Under the pieces are notes generated by a model. The model saw only the letters and a program-made list of their open reading frames with translations, was not told where the DNA came from and did not search any database. This document shows positions 1 through 11,368 of a stretch of DNA of 64,000 nucleotides, piece by piece (position 1 is the stretch's first letter; every line of letters begins with the position of its first letter). This DNA is from Cephalopachus bancanus (taxonomy: Eukaryota; Chordata; Mammalia; Primates; Tarsiidae), in the NCBI GenBank assembly GCA_027257055.1, contig JAPVLO010000153.1, forward strand, positions 7,688,001-7,752,000. The letters run 5' to 3'. Made by a program: the position numbers and the translations under genes.

Positions 1-559
1 AGCACAGCTAAAGATATGAGGAGTCTGTCTGTCTTGCTGAAAACAGTTGCGATTGGGAAAAAATAGGCCCGTCCACGTTTGGCTATCTTGCAATGGACAT
101 GGAGGTCCCTGGCAGAGGGAATGTCTGAAAGGATGTGGTGACATCTGCCAAACAGATCCCCTATGTGAACAAAACTACTGCTAGGCCTGACCAATTTCCA
201 TCATCTGAGAATGTCAAGTATCATGTCCACAAACCACGGGTTCTCAAACATTGATAAGTGGATGCTGTAGATGACCTTGAGCTGTCCTATACAGTAGCCT
301 GAATTTGAATATTTTGGGGCACTACCTAGAGGCTTTTCAGGTTTAGAGAGCCATTTTTGTTTGTTTGTTTAGTTTGTTTTTTAGGTTTGCAAGTCTTTTG
401 ACAGATGACTGTGTATTGGGGCCACAACATGAGTAAGTTTTAAAACTAAACAGAGACTGGTTAATACTAGAAGATTATATCCCATTCCTAGAAATAAATT
501 ATTACTTACTATTTTTCCTTTGCCATACTTCCCTTTATTAACTGTCTCCTAACTTTGTT
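1..559. other. Unique intergenic sequence
   Basis: No open frame, RNA gene or clear repeat is visible. A T-rich run with TTTG repeats lies near 355-385. Reading frames are short and interrupted. Confidence 0.6.
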
Positions 560-720
560 AAGCAAACTTTACACAGCACTTTCGCATTCGTTAGCTCAAG
601 CTTCTTATGCCCATTTTTACAACTATTGAATATGTATCTCAAAGAAATGGGGTGACTTTCTCAGAGTCCCACAATGAGTAAGAACCCCAACCAGACACCC
701 ACCCGGATACTTTGACACTT
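560..720 (+). repeat. MIR SINE remnant
   Basis: The order of motifs is that of MIR: a 'cactttcgcattcgttagctc' type segment, then 'cccatttttacaactattga', then a diverged 'aaatggggtgactttctcagagtcccacaatgag' type stretch. It is old and has no visible target duplication. Confidence 0.65.
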
Positions 721-1125
721 AGCCCAGCTTCACATCAAAGTTGCCTTCTTCTCCTTTCTGCTGTGAATTTGTAGGTGATTAAGGAAACTATATTTGAGGA
801 ATGAAAAATCTTTATGAATTCCAAATGCCAAGTTACAGTTTGTTGATTTTAAAATTCAAATAAGTTTTTCTCCCTAAATTACCATTGAATCATTATTCAT
901 TCATTGAAAACTATTTATGAGAGCCAATCATTATGGTGGGTGATGGGACCAATTGATGATCAATCCTGAAATAATACATACATGTCCCCACCCTCATGGA
1001 AACTACAATCTGTGAAAGGACACAGCTAAGCAAATAACCACAATATTGCATGATGAATGATTATATAAGAGAAGCATAGGGCACTATTAAAAGGTTGTGG
1101 AAGAACTTCAGGTCATTTCCAACTC
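721..1125. other. Intergenic; possible ancient repeat near 885-1045
   Basis: The stretch with 'cattattcattcattgaaaa', 'ccccaccctcatggaaacta' and 'aagcaaataaccac' resembles a mammal-wide old repeat with the theme 'tattcattcaacaaat...ccctgccctcatggagctta'. I cannot name the family. The rest shows nothing. Confidence 0.4.
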
Positions 1126-1310
1126 AGGTGACATTTATAGAACATTTACTGTATGCCAGTATCATTTTATGTAATACCCAGGCTTACTTAGTCTAGTCGA
1201 AGACGAGAAACATGAGACTCTGAGAGATTAACTATCCTTGCAAGTCACAAAAAAAAAAAGGTAGAGACCAAATTCAGCCAGGCAGTGTGGTTTAAGTCCA
1301 TACCTATTAG
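1126..1310 (+). repeat. MIR SINE remnant
   Basis: The series 'catttactgtatgccagtat', 'gacgagaaacatgagactct' and 'gagagattaactatccttgc' matches the MIR core. An 11-A run at about 1249-1259 sits inside it and is probably a local expansion. Confidence 0.65.
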
Positions 1311-2659
1311 ACTTCCACCTAGGTCAATTATAACCTTCTCAATGAAAAGATTAAGATGATTTGTTACTAAAGTAATTGAGGATTTTGTCCAGTGGCACAG
1401 AAAAAGATTGATTGGCTAGAATTAAAATCTATTATAACTTTTGAGCAAATTATTTCATAAAACTGAAATCAATCCTATAAGAAACTTAACAAAGTATGTC
1501 CAGGGCACAAAATTACTTTAATGTTATAATTGGTTAACCAGTTGAATCAAAAGATTTGGTTGCTATGTTCATCTCTGTTGTACTGAAGCAGGGTTTTTAT
1601 CTTCTATATATCAATCAGGAGGGTGGAAATTACCAAATGGTTCATTATGACCACAGAGTATTTAACAGATGTAGCCTCTGTGTCTTGTTACTTAAGAAAC
1701 ATCTAAGCTTCAACCATCTTAAAATTTCCCCTTTAGCAGACTGGCCTAGTGCCAAGCTTGTAATGACACACAGAATGATATGTTTCCTCATTTATTTCGA
1801 GCCTCTCTTGAGTTTCATTTTTCACTGTCTTTTTTTTTTCTTTTTAAACTTCCATCTGGACACAATTAACAAAATTCCAGTTCACATTGATTGTAATGCT
1901 TTATATCAGATATTTTCATATATTCTTTGGTAGTCTATGTTTTTTCTTCTGGACATTAGTTAGGAATCTGAAATGTTGCTAGCAATTGAGAGTTAAAAGA
2001 TGACAACAGTGTTTTGTTTTGTCTTTTGCAATAACTAGCACCATTTTGTTTTGTTTTGCGTTGCAGTTTAGAAAAAGAAATTACATAGGTTTTGAAAATA
2101 AATGTGGGGAAATTGTAAACTATGCCATTTTCATTCTGGCCTTCAGTTGAAACTCTCTTTGTGAAAGATAGTACACACAAAGTCCTCTCTAAATCAGTCT
2201 CAAGCAGTGTACATATAAAAGTTAACCTGTTTCCAAAACCATGTCGGTTGGCAAACTAGCACTAGTGAAAATAAAATTACTATGAACTGGAATATATTAT
2301 TTCACCAAACATACTCAGCATGTAGTTTAGCTTTTTGTATTCTGTTTTTCTCATATATACCCTCAATCATAAATTTCTTTCTCTTATACCTATCTTACCT
2401 ATACATTAAAGACATAAAACTTTCATGAAGGTTTTTCTAAATGTTTATCTCATAGGTTGTCAGGGTAACTGACAATAAACTTATCTTCCCAATTACAATA
2501 AATGCCTGAAGTGACTCATAGGTACTGTAGATTTAAATAATTTTAACTAAAAAGTTATTATTCTCTTTTATTCCTTTTATCAAATGTTGCTCTGAATTTT
2601 TGTTTTTCCTCAAAGATTTATACTTTTTTGTTCTTTTTCAAAATTTAAACTTCTGTGAA
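1311..2659. other. Unique AT-rich intergenic sequence
   Basis: No repeat or gene is recognised. The open frames at 1556-1933 (+) and 1956-2180 (-) encode low-complexity, Phe/Leu/Lys-rich peptides with no motif and are judged to be chance. Confidence 0.55.
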
Positions 2660-2957
2660 TTTTTTTTTTTTTTTTTTTGAGTCGGAGTCTCACTCCGTCA
2701 CCCAGACTGGAGTGCAGTGGCACGCTCCCGGCCAACGCAGCCTCGACCTGCTGGACTCCAGCAATCCTTCCACCTCAGCCTTCCGAGTAGCCGGAATTAC
2801 AGGCAAGCGCTACCACGCCCGGCTGATTTTTTGATTTATTGTAGAGATGAGGTCTCACCAAGTTGCCCAGGCGGGTCTTGAACCCGCAGGCTCAGGCAAT
2901 TCACTCACCTCGGCCTCCCAAAGCGCAGGACTACAGGCTGAGCTACCGAGCCTGGCC
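2660..2957 (-). mobile_element. Alu SINE, full-length dimer, minus strand
   Basis: The poly-T at 2660-2678 is the A tail of a minus-strand copy. The complement of the right arm, linker ('gatttattgtagagatgagg') and left arm follows, ending 'accgagcctggcc'. Imperfect target duplications flank it (acttctgtgaattt near 2649 and acttttgtggattt at 2958). The internal B-box region is of the derived, tRNA T-arm-like type. Confidence 0.93.
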
Positions 2958-2972
2958 ACTTTTGTGGATTTT

Positions 2973-4024
2973 AAAAATATTCTGTAACTCTGAAAGTTTC
3001 AAAAGAAGGCTAAGATTGACTTTTATAATCATAACAGTGTTAAGTAGATAAATTCTTCAAAGCAACTATTATAAAATACAGTTTTTTGAGGGGCAGTATA
3101 AGGAAATTTTTGAAATAATATCTTAAAGCCATCTGCTTTCTCTTTCTCAGAAGGGAGTTGAAGAACCGCTGGGAAAGGTAGCTTGCCCCCAGCATGGCAG
3201 GTCTGCAAGAGTGGGTCAACATAGAACAGTGTATTCCAAGAGGAATGGAGAGCTCAGTGACAGGAAGTGGTGAGAATTTGTTAAATGAGCACAGTATGAA
3301 AAAATAAAACTTGGAAGAACAAGAGAAAGATAAGAAACAAAGTAGAATAATAATAAGGAAAAAATAATCACTCTTTAGGGAATGTGTATCATACTATTAT
3401 ATGCCAGACATTCTTCTCAAATGTTACCATGTTTTAACTCATGGAACCACCATAACAATCCTATGAAGATCAGAAAATCAGTTGGTATAAGCTAGAAGGG
3501 GAGAAGCGTTGAAACACAAAGAAGGTGTGAGAACTAAAAGGAGACACAACCAAGAAGCAGCAAAGGAGAAAGACCACTCAGGAATGGACTGAGTAAGAGA
3601 GAGAGGGTGACAGGAAGGCTGTTGGTGATTGGGAATGACTGAAAACAATAAAGCCAAGGAGCTCACTCTTTAGGAGATGGTGAGGGAAGCCTAAAGAAGA
3701 CCAAGGAAGTAGAAGTTCAATCTAGGATGTAAGTGTCCTTCAATTTCATGTAATTATGTTACGAGGTCTTTCCCTGTCCTCCCTCCTCCCCACCTGTCAA
3801 GCTCTGTCTTTTGTCTGCAGCATGAGCTGAATGTATTGGCCCATCAGAAACATTCATATCCATGTCCTAGCTTAAATCCTTGTACTTCCACTTCCTGTCC
3901 GGAAAGAGTTTTAATTAACTAGTAAATTTAATACTTTTATTTTTTGAATGGGCCGTGGGGGACAAGAGGAGGGAACAAGCAGGAGATATAAAGTTAAAAG
4001 GCCAAAGCTTTGGTCCCAGTCCTA
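2973..4024. other. Intergenic; faint MIR at 3370-3475
   Basis: Around 3370-3475 'tatatgccagacattcttct' followed by 'atcctatgaagat' is MIR-like. The remainder, including the purine-rich 3480-3700 segment, shows no recognisable gene or repeat. Confidence 0.45.
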
Positions 4025-4145
4025 AAATCTAGGTAGGACTTTGCACAAGTCACTCCTCCTCTGGATCTTGATTAATTCATATGAAAATGTGGTCATTGGG
4101 ATAGAACTTCTCTGAGGTCCATTCCAGCTCTAATGTGATATGTTG
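4025..4145 (+). repeat. L2/MIR3-type 3' end remnant
   Basis: 'gcacaagtcactcctcctct', 'aaaatgtggtcattgggata' and 'tctgaggtccattccagctc' occur in the order of the L2/MIR3 3' end ('aagtcacttcccctctct...gaggtcccttccagctct'). Confidence 0.6.
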
Positions 4146-4810
4146 TCCAAGGCGGTCTGATATAATTGATGTTAGCCTGTTTTAACACACAAAAGCTATT
4201 ATAATTGATAAGTTTGATAATAAAATTCCAGGTTTTCAATCCATACCAACTCTGGAGGTGTGAATTTAGGTAGTGTGTTGGGGAGATTACTCATCTCAGA
4301 CTGGTGGTTTGGGTGTTTCCCAACAGGGGCAGACAGGCCTGTCTGGGTCATTTAGCCACCCACAGCATAACTACAGAGGACAGACTTATACTTGAGTTAC
4401 ATGCTCCCAGATCAGTATACTCTAACAATTAGCCACACCAGGGTCATTTGTCTTATATTAATTTAAGGTCTGTTAGCCAAATCCTAATTAAACATTGGCA
4501 ATTGCTTGGAGAAAAACAATTAAAAAGTCATTCAGCAGTACCATCTTGCCATTCCAGAAAGCTTTAATAGACAGGACTTGCAAAGTATGGGAAATTTTTT
4601 CTCACATGTGTTGGCTTCGGCAATATCTAGTGTGCTCATCTAGAGTAACACCTTGAGAAGGGTTTTTGGTGAGACAACTATTCTCTCAGTGCAGCTCTGG
4701 GGAATATTAGATGTTAAGAGTGTTTTCCTACAGTTGGGAGTAAGCAAAAAAATAAAAGCACGTTTTGTTTTTGTTCATCACAGCAACTGGAGTATGTATA
4801 GAAAATATCC
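4146..4810. other. Unique intergenic sequence
   Basis: No repeat or gene recognised. The open frame at 4653-4916 runs into the following Alu and is not a gene. Confidence 0.5.
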
Positions 4811-5094
4811 AGGCTGGGCGCTGTGGCTCACGCCTATAATCCCAGCACTTTGCAAGGCCACAGTGAGACGATTGCCTAAGTTCATGGGTTCGAGACCACC
4901 GTGGGCACCTTGGTGAGACTTCATCTCTACAATAAAACAGAAAAAATTAGCAGGGCATCATGACATGCGTCTGTAGTTCCAGCTACTTGGAAGGCTGAGG
5001 TGGAAGGATCACTTGAGCCCAGCAGGTAGAGGCTACAGTGGCCGTGAGTGTGCCATGGCACTCCAGCCTGGGCTACAGAGTGAGACTCCAACTC
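4811..5094 (+). mobile_element. Alu SINE, older dimer
   Basis: It begins aggctgggcgctgtggctca, has a linker 'ctacaataaaacagaaaaaa' and ends 'gagtgagactccaactcg'. The right arm (cagtggccgtgagtgtgcca) lacks the clean hairpin of the younger copies. Its A tail has turned into the long microsatellite that follows. Confidence 0.92.
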
Positions 5095-5274
<180 letters not shown>

Positions 5275-6959
5275 TCCAAACCACATAATAACAAATGTAA
5301 CCCAAATATCCCAAATTATTTCTAAATTCTTTCATCCTCTCCACAGGCCTTCCTCTTACTTTGCAAGTATTTGATGGGGTTTTCCTATATCGCAGTCATT
5401 TCTGACATGCTAGTGCTCCCCCCAAAACTGAAAATTACCCCTTCACCTACATGGTTGGGTGCTTTAGGTTCGGATATAAAGCAATATGATAAGAACTATC
5501 CCTGAGTTTTCCGAGAATGGCCTAGAGAAAAGCCTTGTCAGATGAATTATTAGTTTTCCCCAGTCAGGCTGTGCTGATGTTTCTTTTGACCTCCTGACCT
5601 TTGTAATCTTTCTAAGGCATTCATCGCTGTGAGCTGCAGTTATAAAAGTCTCAACTGATTCTATGGTAAATAAGAAAGTAAGAAAGTATAATCACTATTT
5701 CCCCAAAAGCACTCCAGGAGTTTAGCTGAATTTCTTCCTCCTGGTGTTTACAAAGAACTGAGGTAGACTGGCTCTTACAACCTCTTTTGCCTCAGTTTCT
5801 CAATTTGTTCAACTGACAATAGAATCATCTTTGATCCCAAAACTAACACAGACGTTAAATATGGGATTTGGGTATGTTCCCAGTCTTCCATCCAAAGCTG
5901 CCACTGCCATGTATAGGGGAGTTTCCTCAGAATGTATGTGAAGTCTAAAGAAAGTAGTTAGAGCTCATGTAAATTCTCAGCAAGCCGGGTCTAAACATAG
6001 GGAAAAGGAGGGTGCTACGAGGGCTAGAGGAACTTTGGATCTGATCTGATATGCTGTAATCAACAGGTAACATTTGAACTCTGCCCTAAAAATTCAGTCA
6101 TGTTGAGACAGAAAGAGTTCCTGAAGATGAGCAAATGTGGATCTCTGAGCCTCTTGCTGGATGCGTCCAAGACAATAGGGAATAAAGCAGAAGTTCAGTG
6201 AGTATGTTTCCATGCACTAGTGAAAGGGGAAAATGTAAGGTAAACCATCCTGGGTTGGTCTTCATTGCCTACTTTAGTATTTTTGTTTATTTACTTTTGT
6301 TGTGTTTTTTGAAATATGGAATTGTTTGGAATTTGTCCACCTAATGTTCCAATATTAGGAATTATGAGAATGGTTCTGGACACTTAGACATTAATTGACA
6401 TAATTCTTCAGTTGGAACAAGACAACATCTTCTGATTTTGTACAGTTCACTGTCACCTACATTGGGTGAATCTCCAGAAATAAATCTAATAACCACTTAA
6501 TCAATCCACTCCCTAAAACTTCTCAAGCACTACCATTATACCTCAAGAGACCTTTAAAGAAAAAGTCATCCAAAGTGAAGTAACTAACCAGTCTTCTAAT
6601 TAGGTTATTGCTGATAGCCAGCACATTCCAAGTCATTAGGGGAGCCTGAACTGTTTTTATACACAATTTTTAAAAGAAAAATTAGTAAAATATTTTCCTT
6701 ATACATGATGCCAACATACACTAGTGTGACTAGAATTTCTCACAAGATCATTCCTGTAAGATAGGAAAACAAACCTACTAGTTTAGGTAAAAAAGAAAAT
6801 TTTGAGTCCATAAATATGTTCACTGGGAATATGAAATAAAGTTAAAATTGGCTCTCAATTTCCTGAATCAGAGTCCTATATCAAATATTCTGGACCGCCC
6901 ACATCTCTTAAAATCAAGTCTGCCACGTCTCCAAATTACTTGCTCTGTGACAGCCAGCC
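5275..6959. other. Unique intergenic sequence
   Basis: No gene, RNA or confident repeat is seen. A phrase near 5790-5805 (ttgcctcagtttctcaattt) recalls MIR but is too short to call. Confidence 0.5.
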
Positions 6960-7482
6960 CGCATCATGGCCCCACTCATTCTTACATCATAGGATTGATG
7001 CACTTGTGTATTTTCCCCTCACATTTTACCAGGGTAGGTCTATGTCACCAATAGAATATGGAAAACTAATATGTTACTTCTGAAGATAGATTAGAAAAGA
7101 CCTGTGACTTCTGCTTCATGCTTTTTTTCTTGGATTGTTCACTGTGGGAGATGCTAGCTATCATGTTATGAGGATACTCAAACTTCCCTGTAGAGAGACC
7201 TATATATAAAGAACAACTAAGCCAGTGAGAAATTAAAGAGTTCTACCAATGACCACCTTAGTGAACTTGTAAGCAGATCCTCTAGCCCATTAAGCCTTGG
7301 ATGACTGTAGTGTTAACTAGTATCTAAATCACAACCTAATGAGAGGCCTTGAGCCACAACCGCCCAATTGACCTGCTCCATAATGCCTGACTTGTATAAA
7401 CTATAAGATAATAAGTATGTATTGTTTTGAGCCATTACGTTTTGGGGAAATTTGTTATGCAGCAGTATATAAACTAACACAC
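6960..7482 (+). mobile_element. MaLR-type solo LTR (MLT1-like)
   Basis: The 3' half carries the ordered phrases 'atcctctagcccattaagcc', 'aacctaatgagaggccttga', 'actataagataataagtatg' and 'agccattacgttttggggaa', then 'ttatgcagcagtatataaac'. These are typical of old ERVL-MaLR LTRs. The 5' edge is uncertain. No internal retroviral sequence adjoins it. Confidence 0.6.
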
Positions 7483-7719
7483 TCTCTTTCCTGGTCTTAA
7501 ATTATTTAAGGTTGATACTGTATTATTTATTTCCTTAAACCTATGTACTTCAAAGTAACTTCTTACGTCTTCTGAAAGTACAAGTTCAGAAATTTCTTTA
7601 AGCAAGTCAAACAATATGTAAGATCTTATTCCAAGCATAAGCCTTGGAAAAGACTTCACAGTCTTGTTAGCTATAGAGATTGGCTCTCAAGTTCGCAAAA
7701 CTCTTCTTTAAGGATTGAG

Positions 7720-7755
<36 letters not shown>

Positions 7756-8957
7756 CTGCATACATTTGTTGATAGATTTGCTGATACAAATCTTATCACG
7801 ATTCTAAACTGGAATTCGGACAAAAATAAGATGGTGGAAGTCATTTTAAATTTCTCATCCACATTTTAGTGGATTCACCTCAAGAAATTCCTCTTAATGC
7901 TTCAATTATTTAAAGTAGAAAAACCTCTACATCTACCCCTCCATAGATTGTTACACTTAAGAAATTAAATGTCTGAATCGTTTTTCAGTGCCAGTTTTCT
8001 CTTTATCTGAGAGGCAAACACTGTTGAGAATGACTCATTAGCTGTCATGTCTTCCTGGTAAATTCTCATTGCAGTTAAACAAACTGACAATCAGAAAAAG
8101 TTTTGTGGTTAAAAATCTGCTCCTGAATTTTGCAATATTTTCCTAACATACTGACAATGCCAGGTTCCTACTAATTGAAGATATTCTACAGGAGAAGCAT
8201 GGCCCTGGGCCTCATATTTTTAATCCTCTGAATTATGTGTTAGCTTGAAATCCTCTACTCAACCAAGTCAAATTTACTTCCTCTGCAAAGTAGCTTTAAA
8301 CCAGAGGTCAGTGACTTGAGGAGTCACCCTGGGAAATCTTTTTAGATTATAGGTTGTTTACTGAAAAGAAAATGTAGTATTCTTAAATCATCATGGCTAA
8401 GTTTCTTTGTGACTTCGTGAAATAATGATCTAATAAAAAATAGATGGCTGTATCACTAATAAGAAATGAAAAAAAATTAAGCTTATTTGCATGCTTCTTT
8501 TTTGTTGTAGATTAAAATGTCAGTAACCATAAGTTTGTGAGCTAATGCAGATGTTAATTAGCTTGATTTAGCCACTCCACAATGTATACTTATTTCATAA
8601 CATAATGTTGTATACCATAAATGTATACAATTTTTGTGTCACTTAAAAATTTATAATAAAAAAACACAACTGTAACCATAGGTTATGTCATTTGTGCGCT
8701 AAAGCAGTTCTTTATTCGCAATATCTACTCAACTAATGTACCAGTCAATCATGAAGGAAGAGAGGATGACAGCACATCTGAGCTGATCTATCAGCATCTA
8801 AGACAAAAAAGGACATGTTCACTGTGAATCTGACCTCCATATGCAGTGCCAGAGTGACCAAATAAAGAGGAAAACGCACTAATTATTTTCATTTAAGGTC
8901 ACTACTTCAAGGCAAGAGTCGTCAATGGGTTTATCCTGCAGAGTTTCAATTACTTAA
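7483..8957. other. Unique intergenic sequence with a (CA)n tract
   Basis: Apart from the CA repeat at 7721-7753 nothing is recognised. The open frames at 7474-7659 and 7671-7862 (-) have no family resemblance; the second is partly poly Val-Cys from the CA repeat. Confidence 0.5.
7721..7753 (+). repeat. (CA)n microsatellite
   Basis: About 16 uninterrupted CA units. Confidence 0.97.
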
Positions 8958-8970
8958 AATTTAGGTTGTT

Positions 8971-9050
8971 GGGGCAACCTCTTTGGGTCCCCTTCCACTG
9001 TGAAAACTTTTTTTTCCTCTCAATCAATCCTGTTTTCTCAAAAAAAAAAA
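8971..9050 (+). mobile_element. TINE-like short retroposon (LTR R-region body, A tail)
   Basis: A 69-bp body (ggggcaacctctttgggtcc ... gttttctc) is followed by about 12 A. Identical 15-bp direct repeats, aaaatttaggttgtt, lie at 8956-8970 and 9048-9062; the second overlaps the tail. The first starts after TT in ttaaaa, an L1 endonuclease-type site. The body reads like the R region of a class I ERV LTR ('gggtcccctcccactgtgggagct...aataaa'). Here the polyadenylation hexamer is aatcaa at 9022-9027, 12 nt before the tail. The sequence thus looks like a short polyadenylated LTR transcript inserted by L1, as described for tarsier TINEs. A second copy lies at 43960. Confidence 0.75.
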
Positions 9051-9261
9051 ATTTAGGTTGTTTCTAAGTTTGATCTTAATTTATACGCTAGCTACTTTTT
9101 ACAACATTTTCCCTAGAACTTATTCATTTTGCATTTATTTTGTGGGTATAGGTGTTATTATTCAGTTTTTTTCCTAACTTGATCCTCAGAGAGTTAACTA
9201 CTCTTGGAGTTTCACTAATCCAAGTTCAAGGCCCAATAGATTCCGTTTTCTAAAATGATTA

Positions 9262-9472
<211 letters not shown>

Positions 9473-9602
9473 TTATTATGGATTTTTTTTGACATTACAC
9501 CAAAGCTCAGCAAATAGAATTCTTAGAGGTTACCTGCAATGTAGAATCTGAAATCATATCAATGAACTTTCTGTGCTCTGTAACATAAAAAATCCATTAT
9601 TC

Positions 9603-9660
9603 AGGCTGGGTACAGTGTCTGATGCCGAAAATAATAATAATAAAGTAAAAATGAGTGAAT
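9603..9660 (+). mobile_element. Alu 5'-end fragment with A-rich tail
   Basis: About 25 nt of Alu 5' end (aggctgggtacagtgtctga) pass directly into an A-rich run of aat/aaat units. The rest of the element is missing, by internal deletion or because the RNA was prematurely tailed. No clear target duplication. Confidence 0.5.
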
Positions 9661-9781
9661 AAATAAATAAAACGATCATTCTAAAATGACTAAAATGATT
9701 CTATTAATTATGAAAATCTTACCAAAAGTCCACACATTTTTTTAATAATGAGATTTTGGTTTTAAAATATGCTGAGATATA

Positions 9782-9915
9782 ATGTCCAGTAGTGTAGCCA
9801 CTAACCACCAGTGATTTCTGAGCACTTGAAATGTGGCTAATGTGACCGAAGAACTAAATTTCTAATTTTGTTTCATATTAATTAATTTAAACTTGGCTAT
9901 CATGGCATAAATGGT
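9782..9915 (+). mobile_element. hAT-Charlie MITE remnant (MER3-like)
   Basis: 'tccagtagtgtagccactaa', 'tgagcacttgaaatgtggct', 'gaccgaagaactaaatttct' and 'attaattaatttaaacttgg' follow the order of the known 'tagccactagccacatgtgg...gagcacttgaaatgtggcta' nonautonomous hAT element. Confidence 0.7.
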
Positions 9916-10523
9916 GTCTCATGAACTAGCACATTTGACCTTCTCAACTAAAGGCATCTCAAAGTTTAAACTACTGTCCCAGGAGAGCTAAGTGAAATAA
10001 GATTGCACCTAGCAATCTGTAGTTTTGAGCCCACAGGCTGTGAAGAAAACTCTCCAACACCTAAGTAAATTTGAAAATCTATTTGATTGGTTCTAAGTAG
10101 CATGGCTTTCCCATGCCTTTCAAATGATGTGTTTTGTGTGCGATTTAGGACACCCCTCATAGGTTCTACAGAGGGTTTGAGAGTCACAGAGATCTGAACT
10201 AGTGCTGAAACACACATTTTTTCATGTTGCTGAAACTGGCTTTTATCCAAATCCCCTTCCCCCATTAGGACTTTGCTTCCCTCACTTTGCTAATTATGAA
10301 ATAGATGTTCAAAATATTTAGAAGCCCTCCATTGCAAAAACCATACAAAATGCACTTCATTTTTTGGTCCAAAAACATCTCTCTTGACCACTAGGAAATC
10401 CTGCTGCATTTTTCCCTTCTCTGCTGGAGTTGCCTGGAGGGGCACCAGAGAGCAAGGTTGAAAGCCATCAGCAAAAAACAAACACAATTCTTGAGTATTC
10501 TTAACAGTAAGACGTTTATTATA
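9916..10523. other. Unique intergenic sequence, unidentified
   Basis: Two minus-strand open frames (10565-10290, 91 codons; 10265-9966, 99 codons) lie one after another in different frames with no upstream signals and no recognised family. A lost processed pseudogene or old repeat cannot be excluded. Confidence 0.4.
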
Positions 10524-10537
10524 AAGATCAGTGATGT

Positions 10538-10747
10538 AGCCTGGGCAACATAGCAAGATGCCCATCTCTACAAAGAAATAAAAAATTTTAAAAACAGCCA
10601 GGTGTGTGCCTTTAGTCCCAGCTACTCAGGAGGCTGAAGCAGGAGGATAGCTTGAGCCCAGGAGTTTGAGTTTGCAGTGAGCTATGATTGCACCATTACA
10701 CTCCAGCCTTGGTGACAGAACAAGATGCCGTCTCAAAAAAAAAAAAA
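10538..10747 (+). mobile_element. Alu SINE, 5'-truncated
   Basis: It begins inside the left arm at 'agcctgggcaacatagcaag' and runs to a 13-A tail. Target duplications aagatcagtgatgt (10524-10537) and aagattcagtgatgt (about 10746-10760) differ by one inserted T. The right arm is of the common old type (gagctatgattgcaccatta). Confidence 0.92.
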
Positions 10748-11062
10748 GATTCAGTGATGTGTGCCTTCATTTTTCTATACACTGGTTTTTTTCACTGCTT
10801 AATATTTTAAATGGTTTCCATCAGACTAAATACTCTGAGTGAGGACACATTGGTGAGTAATACACCAGATATGTGTATCCAAATTTACAAATTAGATATT
10901 AGTGGGCTACTAGTTTCACTAGAAAAGGATTCTTGCCTTCAAAAGGATTTGTATTCATTCCTTTAGATAGTACATATACAAGTAAAAGGCATATATAAAT
11001 TTATACTAAACCTAATTTACTTGTTCTATGCTCTAAAATTCTAGGTAACTTAAAACTTAATT

Positions 11063-11356
11063 AGCCGGGCTCGGTGGCTCAGCCTGTAATCCCGCGCCTT
11101 TGGGAGGCTGAGGTGAGTGGATTGCCTGAGCCCGCGGGTTCGAAACCCGCCTGGGCAGCGAGCCTCATCTCTACAATAAATCAAAAAATCAGCCGGGCGT
11201 GGTAGCACGCGCCTGTAGTTCCAGCTACTTGGAAGGCGGAGGCAGAAGGATCGCCGGAGCCCAGCAGGTCGAGGCTGCGGTGGCCGGGAGCGGCCACTGC
11301 ACTCCAGTCTGGGCGAGAGTGAGACTCCAACACACACACAAAAAAAATAAAATAAA
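11063..11356 (+). mobile_element. Alu SINE, young full-length dimer
   Basis: It starts agccgggctcggtggctcag and has perfect target duplications taaaacttaatt at 11051-11062 and 11357-11368. It shows all features of the local young subfamily: T-arm-like hairpin gcgggttcgaaacccgc (11134-11150), aataaa in the linker (11175-11180) and right-arm hairpin gtggccgggagcggccac (11280-11297). The tail includes a short CA run. Confidence 0.96.
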
Positions 11357-11368
11357 TAAAACTTAATT

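Noticed and set aside
9966..10565. Two consecutive minus-strand frames as a possible processed pseudogene
   Set aside because: No protein recognised, different frames, no A tail or target duplication of their own.
11134..11150. tRNA gene suggested by T-arm-like hairpins
   Set aside because: No acceptor, D or anticodon arms; the hairpin lies within Alu left arms.
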